A DNA stretch of 64,000 nt from Lepidostoma basale (GCA_022606425.2 JAHDVF020000903.1:434001-498000), one strand, 5' to 3'; shown: positions 1 to 10,616, counted from the first letter of the stretch. Translations and numbers: made by a program. The notes: generated by a model not told the origin, from the sequence alone.

Positions 1-690
1 AATCGTTCATTCATTTAATAAAAAACGTTTTTACTGAATTATTCGAATGGTAGAATTGCATTACCCCCCATCACTACGCCCCACGCCTGTGTTCCAATGT
101 TGCTTTATTAATGGCCTGTTTTCTGGTAAATATTCCTTAATGAAGATGATAAAAAAATAACGACCAGTGTGTCTTTCTAGATGTTTACTTCTGGCGTTAA
201 ATGCCCTGCATTGTATATTGTGCTCCATTTTCATTTACACTGGGAGGGCTCGCAGATTAACCTATTATACGTGTATATTTCCAAACCACTAATGTACTAT
301 ATGTAGATTATTTCGTCAATCTAACAAGGACATGTTATAAATAAACTGGAGGCATTAACTCTTTGAAATTTCACTATTCTGATATAAGAATTGAAATACT
401 GTTTTTCTACTCTTTAATTGGAGGTATAATTTAGTTTTATTAAAATCAATGAAAACATACAACCATTTCGTTGAAATTTTATTATTTTGTAACCCATATG
501 AATAACCCAAGTTAATTTTTATTTATTTTATATAAAAGTAAATAAAGCAACGAGAAAACAAGTTCAATTGGTGTATTATGATATTTAAAAGTGTCACACT
601 ACAAATAAAGTTCTATACGAGAGATATAGGCTAACCGATTATCGCTTGGTGCGCCTTTGTGAACCAGGATCACACAACTAGACGTCAACA
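1..690. other. AT-rich stretch, no gene seen
   Basis: No coding pattern, RNA gene or clear repeat copy was recognised. Sequence is AT-rich with short A/T runs. It ends at the start of a LINE fragment. Confidence 0.5.
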
Positions 691-702
691 ATCACACACT
701 AG

Positions 703-1100
703 ATGAACGTCAAGTTGAAAGTGAGAGCGAAAAAGGATAAACTGAAGGAGGATGACGGACTTAAGATGACGAATCACTTCCAGAGCAACATAAAAATGTT
801 CTGGAAGGAAGTCAAAAAAGCCCGAAATCCTTCCGAAAGTGGTTGTGCGAAAGCAATTTTTAGTAGTGAGGGAAGAATGATTACTGATTTCAAAACTATA
901 CAAGGAAGATGGATGGAGTACTTTAAAGATATGCATGGCAGTGAAATGACTGAAGATTCAATAAGAATGAGCTTTACAAATGAGAGTTGCACGAACAACG
1001 GAAGTGAAATTACTGAAATAAATTTGAACGAGATAGTAAGTGCTGTAAAATGTATGAAAGGTGGAAAAGCTGTCGGATATGACTGTGTAGCCTTAGAGTT
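703..1100 (+). pseudogene. LINE fragment: linker between endonuclease and reverse transcriptase
   Basis: The open frame starts at the ATG at 703, directly after an in-frame TAG. It reads FWKEVKKARNPSESG, then GRMITDFKTIQGRWMEYFKD, then a stretch ending MKGGKAVGYD. This order (FWKEVKK, a 'W.EYF' block, then 'K.GKAVG.D') is typical of the region between the endonuclease and reverse transcriptase of non-LTR retrotransposons; the KAVG.D block is the first reverse transcriptase motif. The endonuclease upstream and the catalytic palm downstream are missing. Homology stops near 1100, where another repeat takes over, so the final ~35 codons of the open frame (to 1206) are not LINE. Recognised by motif, not by alignment. 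Confidence 0.75.
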
Positions 1101-1250
1101 TATCTTACTACTAACGTTTTTACTAAGGACTCCCTTCACAATAAAATACAGAACAATGTTTCCATCAAACTTTAGAGAAAAAGACACAAAAGCTGATCCT
1201 CCGTAAGTCAGAAGATTCAAATCCATGTCCAAATCATAATAACATGAAAA
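1101..1250 (-). repeat. Dispersed repeat copy (family also at 3.7 and 26.3 kb)
   Basis: Shares an ordered series of short blocks with 3690-3880 and 26360-26455: an 'acaatgtt(t)cc' block, then 'acaagagctgaacctc', then 'taagccaga'. On the minus strand all three read a similar peptide (LTYGGSA followed by a hydrophobic stretch). Which element it belongs to is not known. It truncates the LINE fragment just upstream. Confidence 0.5.
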
Positions 1251-1294
1251 ATTTAAGACAACACTGTGGAATCCCACAAAAGTGATTTCATATA

Positions 1295-1484
1295 CTTTTT
1301 TTTTTTTTAATAAAAAAGACTAACATCAAGGATTTATGTCAATGATATTAAAATTTATTTTACAATCTTCAATGTGAGCAGAAAATAGCTCATTATTATG
1401 AAGAAGGAATCTGGTCGTGTCCAGGCTTGAACCCATGTCCCCTGGATCAGGAGCCAAGCGTTCTATCCCCTAGACCACCACCCG
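1295..1484 (-). mobile_element. tRNA-derived SINE (type B)
   Basis: On the minus strand the element starts CGGGTGGTGGTCTAGGGG, contains an A-box-like TGGTCTAGGGG and a B-box-like GGTTCAAGCC about 40 bases later, and ends in an A/T-rich tail (the T-run at 1295-1308 on the plus strand). A near-identical copy lies at 58664-58860. The tRNA-like head with internal RNA polymerase III boxes followed by a non-tRNA body is the usual SINE design. No TSD was clear here. Confidence 0.8.
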
Positions 1485-1734
1485 AATTGTTAATACTAAT
1501 TTCGAATATATCGGAAGAACGATGATCACTGTTAGTATCATTCTCCGGGTATTATAACATGTCAAGAAAAAAATTAAACAAAAAGGGAAAGAAAAATGTT
1601 CTTGTTGATAAAAGAAGTTACCCAACTTGAAAACAAACAAAATTGAATATTACGTATTTTTGAATAATGGAAACTACTTTTGAAGAAATACGAAGTATCA
1701 TTCTTTTTCATTCTTTCAATTTCGAATTTGAATT

Positions 1735-2315
1735 CAGAGTATTTCTCAGAATTCTCCTTTTTCTTCCTTGATGTAGACCTATGCAGTCTGTTCCCCTTAG
1801 GGTTGCTCCTCCTCTGAGCTGTCCGTCCTTCCATATTTTAGGTGGTCTTTCACGACGGACGGGACAAATCCCGTGAGGCTGATTATGTAGTGCAATATAG
1901 GGGAGTTTGGTGGTGTCCATTCTTTTGACATGATCATACCAGTCCAGAGCTGAGGAGCTCTTACAATATCTGACGAAATCCTCTCCTAATTCTGGTGTTC
2001 CTCAGTGTCTTCATCTCGGAGGTCCTCAAAACATGTTTGATCCTGACCGTATCTGCCCTTACCTCAACGCCATATGTTATTATTGATATTACGCATGCTT
2101 TATAGATTCTCATCTTACTCTTAATGACCATGTGTGCTTCGTGCTTCCTTATTGTGCTTTGTGCTTCCTTATTGTTGATTTTAAGGAACCAGAGATTGCA
2201 GCAGTTTTGTTGACATAGGCTTGTATTTCTTCCCGCAGATCAGCTTCTCCAACCAGGTCTATGCCTAGATACCGGAAGGTTCTGACCTGTTCTATGTTCT
2301 TCAAAATTGATTCCA
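1735..2315 (-). pseudogene. LINE 3' part, (GAA)n-tail family
   Basis: Minus-strand peptides in broken frames: a block reading MRIYKACVISIITYGVEV and RADTVRIKHVLRTSEMKTLR, then the C-terminal RLPYIAL-like and GRPPK-like segment (DTTKLPYIALHNQPHG). This is the region after the reverse transcriptase domain of a non-LTR retrotransposon. It is the longest member here of a family also found at 8.7, 15.5, 17.8, 18.2, 36.2, 51.5, 57.7 and 59.5 kb. Several stops and frameshifts make it dead. Confidence 0.75.
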
Positions 2316-3055
2316 AGTATTGAAATATTTGAAAAAAAAAAAAAAAAATCCATTGTCTTCTAAAATCTATAAATCATCTGCATTGATTATTTATTATTGC
2401 TGTAATAAAGTCAAATGGGAAACTAGTAACTGTAAAACTGGCACAGGAAGCGTCGCATGATGCAAAGTAGTCCTGCAGTATAAATCACAACCGTTTGTGT
2501 TGGCCGTTTATTCGTTTGACATTAATTCATTTGTGATATAACAAAATGATACAGTTTATTTACATAATAAAAGGTCGGCGATGGACGATAAGCCAGCTTT
2601 GTCGAGGCATCCATTGTTGATATGTTATGCCAATGATTGGAAATTTAAATTAAAATTTTCTGTAGTCAATTGCAGTAATCAGCCATTCAGGTTATGACCA
2701 TTATTAGGTTTCCTATTGAAGCGTAATTGGCATGATCACATTCGTGAATAAATTGTAACATATTTTATCATTCAAAATAATAATGTAGAACATTTTATTG
2801 AGTACTGATTATTTAATATATATGATTAACAATTTAAACAATAAATTTATATTATATTTAATACGAATGAATCTAGAAAGACCAAAAGATGGCAGCGAGC
2901 AGTGGCATGCCAAAACCGGTCGAACCCATGATTATTAGTGCAATTTCACTAAATATGCAATACATTAAAAAAAAAGTGTTCATATTTTTTCTTTATTTAC
3001 AATGAACTTCTACTTTAATATGAAATTTCAAATAACACCATTAGTCTTTTTTTTT

Positions 3056-3250
3056 TAGTTTTATTTCAATATATTTTCTGTGAATGACATGTTTCGCCTT
3101 ACTGAGGCATTGTATATTATCTTAAGGCAAATCATGTCTTTCCCATACAATATAAAACAATGTTAGTAGAAACGTACTTTTTTTAAAATTATAATATTTA
3201 ATATGGAGTTTTACATTATTTTTCATGACGCAACATATAATCTAAATTTA
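3056..3250. repeat. Fold-back element, family P5
   Basis: Left arm contains gaatgacatgtttcgcctta; right arm contains aaggcaaatcatgtctttcc followed by a P5 end (tttaatatggagttttacat). The arms are imperfect inverted copies around a short loop. The consensus P5 arm runs from a TTGTTTCTTGAACAATGATG end, through TTTTCTAGAAGTTTTATTAT, to a centre with GGCGAAACATGTCATTCCC. Confidence 0.7.
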
Positions 3251-3535
3251 CATTATATTTTTCTTCGATAACTTAAGTGAACAGCTGTTTTGTAGCCATA
3301 AGTAAATAAAATGAACCGTCACCATATTTAATATCGAAATGATTTTATAGCATATTCAATATTCAGCTTTCTTATTACATCGCAACTCAATTTTTGTGAC
3401 TCTCTTCATGGTTAAGATTAAACAATTTGATTGATTTCGTCATTTTTATTTTTCCATTTATCCATGTAAACGTTTCATATTTCATATACATTGAAATGAA
3501 TTTACATTTTTTATTATATAATATGTTTTTTTAAC

Positions 3536-3660
3536 GCGTAAGACAAAGACCAGCGACCTAGGGGACAAAGAAGACCCAAGTTGACGTGGATGGAACTTAT
3601 CAACACGGGAACTTATATCAGAAGATATCCAGGACAGACAGTAGTGCGACGCCATATGAG
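3536..3660 (+). pseudogene. LINE C-terminal remnant
   Basis: Reads RGQRRPKLTWMELINTGT followed by a DxxxxRR-like end. The 'RGxPRLTWxxxI' pattern is common at the C-terminus of insect LINE proteins. Short and without a recognised partner in the window. Confidence 0.45.
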
Positions 3661-3689
3661 ATGAACTTACTCAAATAAATGGAACAAAA

Positions 3690-3880
3690 ACTAGGTAAAA
3701 TAATATTATGGATTTTAATACATACCAACGGCTTTTGGAAATGATATTTGGCTATACAAATCAAGCCCTTACACATTAACCAACAACCCACCAAATCACC
3801 TTTGCAGCAATGTTCCAATCAGACGTAATAGAAAAGCCACAAGAGCTGAACCTCCGTAAGCCAGAATATCCAAGTCCATG
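3690..3880 (-). repeat. Dispersed repeat copy (family of 1.1 and 26.3 kb)
   Basis: Contains the same ordered blocks as 1101-1250 and 26360-26455, including 'acaagagctgaacctccgta'. On the minus strand it reads CKGDLVGCWLMCKGL, close to NGDLVWCWFMWGH in the 26.3 kb copy, suggesting the family once had a coding frame. Function unknown. Confidence 0.5.
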
Positions 3881-4332
3881 AATAATAATTGCGTTGTGCA
3901 ATACGAATTATTTCTGACTTAATATAATGGACTTTTTGTCTATTCTTACCTTATTTTTTTAATTGACTTTTCTTACCTTATTTTTTTTCTAAAGTGTTAT
4001 AAATTACAAAGAATAAAGGCGGCGATCCTCGCACCAATGCTTCCCAATCCAAGCCTTATAGCGTAATATAGAATCTTGTACAAACAATAAGTGTACCTGC
4101 GGGGCATAGGCACAAGTGCGTGGCTGTGAGAACGGATATGATCGAGTCAGGTCCTTTGTCCTTTGTTGTCCGGCGGGCTTGCCACCGTACTTCCCGTCCG
4201 TATTCATAACACGATACCTCCATTACTGATCTCCATTACACCACACACACCTTAATTTGTGCCTCGGCGGTAAACAGAGGTAAGTCTGCTTTGTCGGTGA
4301 TTTTCAGTCTATAACTCTTTTTTCCTATAGAC

Positions 4333-4761
4333 CAGTGGTCCCCAACCCCCGGGCCGTGGCCCGGTACCGGGTCGTGAACCAAATGGTACTGCTTAAAAAT
4401 CAAAATTACTTTTGAAAAATCGAACGTACCCAATAAAACTTAATAATAGCTTAAAATAGTTATTCCGTTGAAAACCCCTTCACGCTAAGTTACCACCGAC
4501 CTTCCGACAATACCTTCGAAGTAAAACAACACCACAGTACCATATGCATTCTTCATTTTTCCCACAAACCTTGTGTTTCCTCTACTAGTATTTGTCACTA
4601 TAATTTATGTACCACATTTGTAAATTTTATTATTATATATTGTACAAATATATTGTTACTAAATTTAAAAAAAAATACATTTAATGTGTTCCCCCAGTGG
4701 GCCGCGGTAAAATTATGAAACGTTGACCGGTCCGCGGCGACAAAAAGGTTGGGGAACATTG
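4333..4761. mobile_element. Non-autonomous hAT-like element with 8-bp TSD
   Basis: The left end reads CAGTGGTCCCCAACC and the right end is its inverted copy (ggttggggaacattg, 13 of 15 matches). Flanking octamers are ctatagac (4325-4332) and ctctagac (4762-4769), 7 of 8 identical. CAGTGGT/C-type ends and 8-bp TSDs are hallmarks of the hAT superfamily. At 429 bp with no transposase frame it is non-autonomous. Subterminal GC-rich blocks (gggccgtggcccggtaccgg and the ggaccggtc-like block near 4720) also mirror each other. Confidence 0.85.
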
Positions 4762-4946
4762 CTCTAGACCACCACACGGTGATGATGAATGGGCGAAAAA
4801 ATGGGCGAACTGCGTGGAAGAGAACTGGTAGAAATAATAAACATCTGGAGAATGGATAGAGATAACCAAGGACAGGAGCCAGTGGAGGATTGTTGTGGAG
4901 GTGGCCAAATCCCACACCGGGTTGTAGCGCCTAGAAGAAGAAGAGG
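4762..4946 (+). pseudogene. LINE 3' end with GAAGAAGAAG tail
   Basis: Reads EWAKKWANCVEENW and then DRSQWRIVVEVAKSH before a stop, followed by agaagaagaagagg at 4934-4947. 'DR..W' near the C-terminus followed by a GAA-type microsatellite is the pattern of several LINE 3' ends in this window. It begins right next to the hAT-like element's right TSD. Confidence 0.5.
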
Positions 4947-5342
4947 AAATCATTAAAAATGTATTGTATGTACGAAATATAAATATATATTTTTAAAATG
5001 TAATTAAATAAAACCAAAACTATCCTTATATCTAAACTATCCACCTGAAAGAATAAAACAAAACAATTTTTCTACAAATTTTAGTGCTTTGTTAAATTTA
5101 CTAAATAATACTTACAATCTCTGTTATAATTGTATATTAAAATGTGATTTTAATGGTTGTTCATTAGTATATAAATAAAAAATTTAATATCGTATTTATA
5201 AATTCATAATTTTGCATATATAGAACAGATACACGTATTAATAAAACTTCAACGTTCGTGTTAACCAAATAAATATGATTTTTACTGTTATTTTATCATA
5301 TTAAATATTTTAATTTCGAAACACTATTTATTTACTTTTTTA

Positions 5343-5430
5343 TCACAATTTATTTATTATTTTTTACGAGATGATCGCGACAGTTGTTTCGCCAACCTAT
5401 GATGGTTAGTGTTTCGGCCAAAACAATGTA
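5343..5430. repeat. Fold-back family P1, single-arm relic
   Basis: Contains gatcgcgacagttgtttcgc and, soon after, gtgtttcggccaaaacaatg, the two signature blocks of P1 (see 18844, 21821, 30905 and 42269). The centre and second arm are missing. Confidence 0.65.
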
Positions 5431-5439
5431 TTATTATAC

Positions 5440-6045
5440 CTATTATAATTTTAGCACTTAACACGCTCTACCTTGTAGTATAGAAAAATGTGTCTCAAAC
5501 ATTGATTGCTTACCCAACCATGCGTTGTAAGATCCAACACTTTTTTACGGCGGTCATTAGCGGATGTGAAAATACTTAGATATGTAAACGTTTTCAAGCT
5601 TCCCAAGTCAAGTTATGCAGTTATGTGGTACTCACGTGGTTTTTATGCGTAAATGTTTGTAACGGTGTCAATGATGTGTATCACCCATTGTACGAGTGAT
5701 GGGAAAATGACAATTGCGACCATACAGATGTAGATTTCCGTATTCTGCTAAATTGATTCACTATTTTATCACTCATATACCAAGAAATTAAAATAGTATC
5801 AATCAAAGATATTTCAACAGATAAAAGAGTGACTTATTATGAAAAAAAATCATACATTCTGCTCGCATGTCATAAAAGCATGCTTGTGAGATTAAAACAA
5901 ATCATAGCGCGAATACTTTATCATCGCATCGTTAGAAATAGTTCCTTGCGTTATAATTATAAATAAATTCATTTTTATATAATTTTAAAGTTCATAGCAA
6001 ATTTAACATTTTTAAGGTATTGTTTATTGTAAATTCATGAACATA
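5440..6045. other. AT-rich stretch, no gene seen
   Basis: No coding pattern or repeat family recognised up to the TSD of the SINE at 6061. Confidence 0.4.
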
Positions 6046-6060
6046 TAAACTGACACTTAA

Positions 6061-6385
6061 CTAACTAACTAACCATCACGCCGTCTCCCCGAAAGGGTAG
6101 GCAGAAAGAATGGACTGTCACACTTTTACTGATGCGGCACTCCATCCTTCTCTTTTCGCCCCGCGGGAGACGCGGTGTGATGGGTTGCGAACCTCATCGC
6201 CACCAATAGGCATCTCCCGCGCACACTTCGATCTTCCAACATCCACAAAATAAATCTAAAACAGATAATAAAAAATACAATGATATCAAATAAAATAACA
6301 AAATAAAAATAATTTAATGCAAAATGTTATTTTTAGATGGTACACATTTGTCTATTTAATTTGTGTTCCACGAATCCACCGTTGA
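6061..6385 (-). mobile_element. Complete SINE with (TTAG)n tail and 14-bp TSD
   Basis: Flanked by perfect direct repeats AAACTGACACTTAA at 6047-6060 and 6386-6399, so the element boundaries are defined to the base. On the minus strand it starts caacggtggattcgtggaac, runs through a T-rich middle and a conserved block (ggcgatgaggttcgcaaccc), and ends ggggagacggcgtgatggtt followed by TTAG repeats. No coding frame. Its last ~60 bp match the 3' end of the (TTAG)n LINE at 43887 and 25405, whereas its body does not. Other copies: 20810, 27501, 33600, 45660, 60453. The block GAGGTTCGCAACCC resembles a B box, but no clean A box was found, so a tRNA origin is unproven. Confidence 0.9.
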
Positions 6386-6402
6386 AAACTGACACTTAAT
6401 TG

Positions 6403-7146
6403 TGGAAATATGATCGTTTTTGCACTAATCGAAAATACACTGCGGGATCCATAGCCATGTTTTACTTACACATTTTTTTACCATTAGAGTTTATTTTTCA
6501 GCACGTATTGAAGGTCTTATACCTTCATCATTAGGATTACGATATAATGTATAATATGAAATCGCCGATCAAAAAAAAACATGAAAGTTAAAAAAGAATG
6601 TTTTAATAAATAAAATAATCGTGTTTCTTCATTTTTATGTAACTTATAATATTGTTCAAAGGTAACTGATACATATACAAAGTTTTAAAGGAAGGAGTTT
6701 TGAAATTGAATGGTCATATCCTGGTAAATGATACGCTGGGAAAAATGAACAAAACCAAAAAGACTGCTAGCGTACGTAAGTATGCATTGTTCACGTGTTA
6801 TATAGTACCTTTGTTTATATTAAAAATAATGAATAAAGCATTCTTTCGTGTTTTTTTTTATAAGAAACATATATGTACAAACTGTATCTTAATCATAAAG
6901 GAAACACATATCCAAAATACCGTAATCTTTTTGTGTAAATTTTGACTCCGATTTTGTGGAAAACAAAGCACATTATTTAGTTTCATATTTTCTTTGTAAA
7001 TTGTTGATCTTATCAGACAGTGCCTACTTAGATTATTTATATTGTTGATAAGATATTGTAATCAATACCAATTGAAATTACTTACAATATAGATTGTAAA
7101 CTAAGAAGTTTCACTCAGTCTTACTTAAGAAGAATTTAAACAAATG
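6403..7146. other. AT-rich stretch, no gene seen
   Basis: Only a short open frame (6700-6945, plus) with no recognisable domain and AT-driven composition. A loose fold-back-like block (attgaaggtcttatacctt, 6508) may be a relic. Confidence 0.35.
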
Positions 7147-7355
7147 AAAGCGACTGTTTTCAATAAATTTTATTTTAATATTTCAGAACGGCATGTTTCG
7201 TATTTTTACGCTACTATCAAATGTTGATAATTGCCTTAGCAAGACGCAGCGTGTTATTCGCATTAAATAAAATAAAAACTTTTAAAAAACATTTGTATTC
7301 ATTTCCTTTAATATTTTTGTGAGTTTTGCATCATCGTTTAAGAAATAATGAATAG
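7147..7355. repeat. Fold-back element, family P5 (decayed)
   Basis: Contains ggcatgtttcg on the left, then a turn (caaatgttgataattgcctt), then a degraded right arm and the P5 outer end (gcatcatcgtttaagaaata). Confidence 0.55.
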
Positions 7356-7442
7356 AAAATTTTATAATATTTAAATATTCAAAGACATTTAAATTTTATA
7401 ACTTTAAAAAATAAAATAAATACTTCATATTTTAACCACGGA

Positions 7443-7574
7443 ATTGTAATTATATTTGAAGCCACTTAGTTTCGCTCGTACCAAAGTTTCATCAGTTTAA
7501 ACTAAGTTATTATACTGCCCTGATGAAGCTTGGGTACAAGCAAAACTTCTTGGCAATAAATATAATTGTCATTC
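7443..7574. repeat. Fold-back element, family P4
   Basis: Arms: gccacttagtttcgctcgta (left) against gggtacaagcaaaacttctt (right), and an outer aattgtaattatatttg against ataaatataattgtcat. The plus-strand right arm reads CTGATGAAGC..AAGC then AAAAC; the minus-strand left arm reads CTGATGA..GAGC then GAAAC. This is the shared core described in the findings. A half copy lies at 47908. Confidence 0.75.
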
Positions 7575-8164
7575 CATGGTTTAAAACATTGACTTTATTA
7601 TATTTTACATATTTACAACTATTACTTCTCGGTGCTACATCCCGGAGTGGGACTCTCCATTCCCCAGCTCTTTCTATTTACTCTCATTCATTATTTTACA
7701 TATTTCTTAAACATATATTTTATCTAAAAAATCTTGTAAGATGATACAAAACTAAAATAGAAACAATCAATCAATTTCAATACGTCATTATTCAAGCAAC
7801 AATACCTAAAACTGTTGAATATCAATTAGAAATTGAAATACTAATTTGTCTAGCAACATTATACGCCATATTGCATTACGCTCATACTCGGTGTCCAGGA
7901 AATTTAGTTTAATTACTCGTCGGTCCTACGGCTTCCGAGACGACGATTCCCATTAGTTGACCCGCGATGGCTTATGTGTCGCATAATAAAAATTGCTTAT
8001 GTAGCCCGATGCTTTCCTTATGTGGGGAACTATGAGAAACGTGTAGCGATTATAGTTACAAGCCTATGCACTACATGTGCATATTCACATATATTTTAAG
8101 GGAGTTTCAAAACAAAATATACATAAAAATATATTCAAATTAAGTTGTTTTTAAAAAAAAACAA

Positions 8165-8480
8165 TCACGCCATCTCTCTTGTCATAGTCAAAAAGAATGA
8201 ACCGTCAGACTATTTTTTCCTGACTTACTATATTTGATTTATTTAATCGTGCAACGATTTCCTCGGTTTTCTTCTATTTCTAGCTCTCTTTACGTCATTA
8301 GCATATACTTTCTTTATCAATATTTCTACATTTTCATGTGTCCAAACATGTAACACTTTCATCCGCACTGCATTCACTTCTTATATTTTCAATGGACACT
8401 CATTAGGTTGATTCTTTTTTATAATTTAAAAACTTAATATTCAGTCATTATTACTAACCTCAATTAAAAGTAGATTTTTT
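8165..8480 (-). pseudogene. Old copy of (TTAG)n LINE 3' region
   Basis: Aligns by eye with 43887-44325: 'aatcacgcc', then 'tttatttaatcgtgc', 'ttctatttct', 'catgtgtccaaac' and 'cgcactgcattcacttctta' occur in the same order. The coding frame is destroyed and the tail is lost. Confidence 0.65.
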
Positions 8481-8494
8481 TATGAATGATTCAT

Positions 8495-8600
8495 ACGAAA
8501 TAAAACGTCGGTTTTCTAGAAGTTTTATACTAATTATGGGTATTACATATTTCTCCTGTAGAAAATAAACGTTTTCATTCGTATTAGTTAACAAAAATAC
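8495..8600. repeat. Fold-back P5 relic
   Basis: Contains ggttttctagaagttttata on the left and aaacgttttcattcgtatta on the right, the outer parts of the two P5 arms. The centre is mostly deleted. Confidence 0.6.
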
Positions 8601-8639
8601 ACTTATTTATGATTTGTGAGCTTTTAAAAATTGTTTTTA

Positions 8640-8830
8640 TTTATTCTTCAAGGACAACCCATTCTATGTTAGGACATCTCTTACGATTTTCCTCTTACAG
8701 CAAGCAATCAGTCCTTGCAACTTAATGTGAGGGAGTGTAGATGGGTCTAATATATTCTTCTTTGCAGTTCCCACATACCTAATAACATCTTCGACCTCGA
8801 ATATTTCCTTAAATTTATAAAATAATGCAT
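8640..8830 (-). pseudogene. LINE C-terminal remnant, (GAA)n-tail family
   Basis: A 53-codon minus-strand frame reads KEIFEVEDVIRYVG and later DPSTLPHIKLQGL. It parallels REICEVEDIIRW and the RLPYIAL segment of the better copies at 18.2 and 36.2 kb. The GRPPKRW block is lost. Confidence 0.5.
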
Positions 8831-9037
8831 TCAAATTTATTTTGTATGTATATCCAATATTTTAGCCATCAATGTGCTGACTGCTTCATCTGCTGACCTT
8901 TTAATAGTAAGCTAGGAGTAAAAAGGATTTACCCGTAGTGTAACGTGATTATATAATTTTTATGTGATAAGGTTATATTAAATAATATTAAATCCATCTC
9001 GATAATTTCAATGTTTTTCTAAAATGAGTCCTAATTC

Positions 9038-9105
9038 CATGAAGAGAACACGCCGCAGTCCTATGAAGAGAACGTTCTCTTCATAGGTTTAGTGTTCTCT
9101 TCATG
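9038..9105. repeat. Cluster of CATGAAGAGAAC motifs, both orientations
   Basis: Four 12-bp sites: catgaagagaac 9038-9049, tatgaagagaac 9062-9073, gttctcttcata 9074-9085 and gttctcttcatg 9094-9105. The middle two abut as a perfect 24-bp palindrome. More sites follow the transposase frame at 9701. They could be terminal or subterminal transposase-binding repeats. Confidence 0.7.
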
Positions 9106-9285
9106 TTTTTTTTTTGTTTGTTTTGTTTATATATTATTTAATTTTATATTATTTAAAATTTATATAAATTTTAAATAATATAAAATTTTAATATTTTTTT
9201 TTAAATAATTAAAATTTATATTTAAAAAAAAATGTTTTTAAAATTATCTTTCACAAAAGATGTACCCAATCATACATTGTTTTAG

Positions 9286-9774
9286 ATGCCGAAAATAAAT
9301 CGTAAGACGGACGACGAATTCAAAGATGCTTTAGATGCCGCCATCGTACAAAAGAAAAGCATTCGCAGTGTAGCTAAGGAGACAGGTATAGCAACAACAT
9401 TATTGTGGAAAGTTATTAAACGATCAAAGCAGGCACAAGAAGCCGGGGAGAATTTTAAATATAATCGCAATATAGGTAATCGGAAAATATTTAGTGTTGA
9501 CCATGAGAATTTGCTTGCATCATACCTAAGCACTGCTTCTAAAATGTGTCGCGGTCTCACTAAAGTGCAAACTCGAGAACTTGCTTACCAATTCGCAGTT
9601 GTTAATAATATTAACACTCCAGCTTTTTGGAAAGATAACAAGAAGTCTGGAATGTATTGGCTAGACGGATTCATGAAGAGTATGTGTAACGTATGTGCCT
9701 GTTCTCTTCATGGGAACCAGTGTTCTCTTCATGGTACACTATCCCTTGAAGAGAATATTTCCCATTTTTTATAA
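9286..9774 (+). pseudogene. N-terminal half of a pogo/Tigger-like (Tc1-mariner superfamily) transposase
   Basis: A 162-codon frame starting MPKINRKTDDEFKDALDA. Residues ~5-50 form a Psq/CENP-B-type helix-turn-helix (IRSVAKETGIATTLLWKVIK), then a second HTH-like block with ENLLASYL and KVQTRELAYQFAVVNNI, ending GMYWLDGFMK, the usual end of the CENP-B DNA-binding region in Tigger-type proteins. The DDE catalytic domain should follow but does not: from ~residue 131 the frame runs through repeats (CSLHGNQCSLHG is translated from GTTCTCTTCATGG). So this is either a truncated copy or a first exon; no downstream catalytic exon was found. The intact frame in an otherwise decayed neighbourhood is notable. 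Confidence 0.75.
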
Positions 9775-9928
9775 AATTATTCATAACTTAGAATCTGATA
9801 ATTGAATTTAAAATTCACTTTAGGAATTATAGAAGGAATGAATACTCTACAAAACTTCATACTTTGTTTTTGAAACAGTGTATTGATTTTGTATTTACAG
9901 CAAGGAGATAAAATATATTCTCTTCATG
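9701..9928. repeat. Downstream cluster of GTTCTCTTCATG motifs
   Basis: Sites at 9701-9712 and 9722-9733 (gttctcttcatg), a degenerate inverted site near 9745-9756 (ccttgaagagaat), and attctcttcatg at 9917-9928. Together with 9038-9105 they bracket the transposase frame. Confidence 0.65.
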
Positions 9929-10221
9929 GTGGTTCTCCCCTACCAGTTGGTAAAAATTGCTCCTTTTTTAATTTTTGGTTTATTTAATTTTTTGCGTATA
10001 TTTATTATAAACAAAAAAAATGTTTTCGGAAAAACGTGACTTTTATATTGAATTCACTTTTCATTCCCACCTAATTATCGCGATATAATTTCCCGAAGCC
10101 GTACACTAGCGGGTGTGAGTTATTCATGCATACAAGTACCTATGTCTAGACTATACTCAAGTGCCTGCTTACTGAGGGTAGGTACTATAAAATACGTACA
10201 CTTACACGTAAGACTAATTAT

Positions 10222-10330
10222 TTCTTTATTGTTTCTTGAAAAATGATGTAAAAATTCTACTCGTATATTAAATAATACATATAATGTAGATGTTTTATTA
10301 TATTTTATGGGGGTGATATGTTGCAAATTA
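10222..10330. repeat. Fold-back P5, left-arm relic
   Basis: Contains attgtttcttgaaaaatgat and then gttttattatattttatggg and gatatgtt, matching the P5 left arm. No right arm. Confidence 0.55.
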
Positions 10331-10616
10331 TAAATAAAATACCTTATTGTCATAATTTGGTACTATATCACATTCACAAGAGACTAAGGAGCTAAGACTT
10401 ATTATGTGCTCCAAATTACGGCACGAGAGCACTTTAAAACTCTTCTATTTTAAATATGATTCTTCTTTGTTATTCGATGTAGATGTGTTTAAATAAAGCT
10501 ATAACTAATATAAAAATAATATAATAATAAATTGGATGATTTCTAGAGTGCCATTTTTATGAATTAGTAGTAATAATTTTTTCTATGGATATAATTTTTA
10601 TTTAATTTATATTATT

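Noticed and set aside
1400..1484. Possible tRNA gene on the minus strand
   Set aside because: A- and B-box-like sequences are present, but no complete cloverleaf is evident and the same unit recurs with a body and tail at 58.7 kb, so it is a SINE.
4598..4953. Minus-strand frames of ~100 codons
   Set aside because: They overlap the hAT-like element and the LINE 3' end in the opposite sense and have no domain; shadows.
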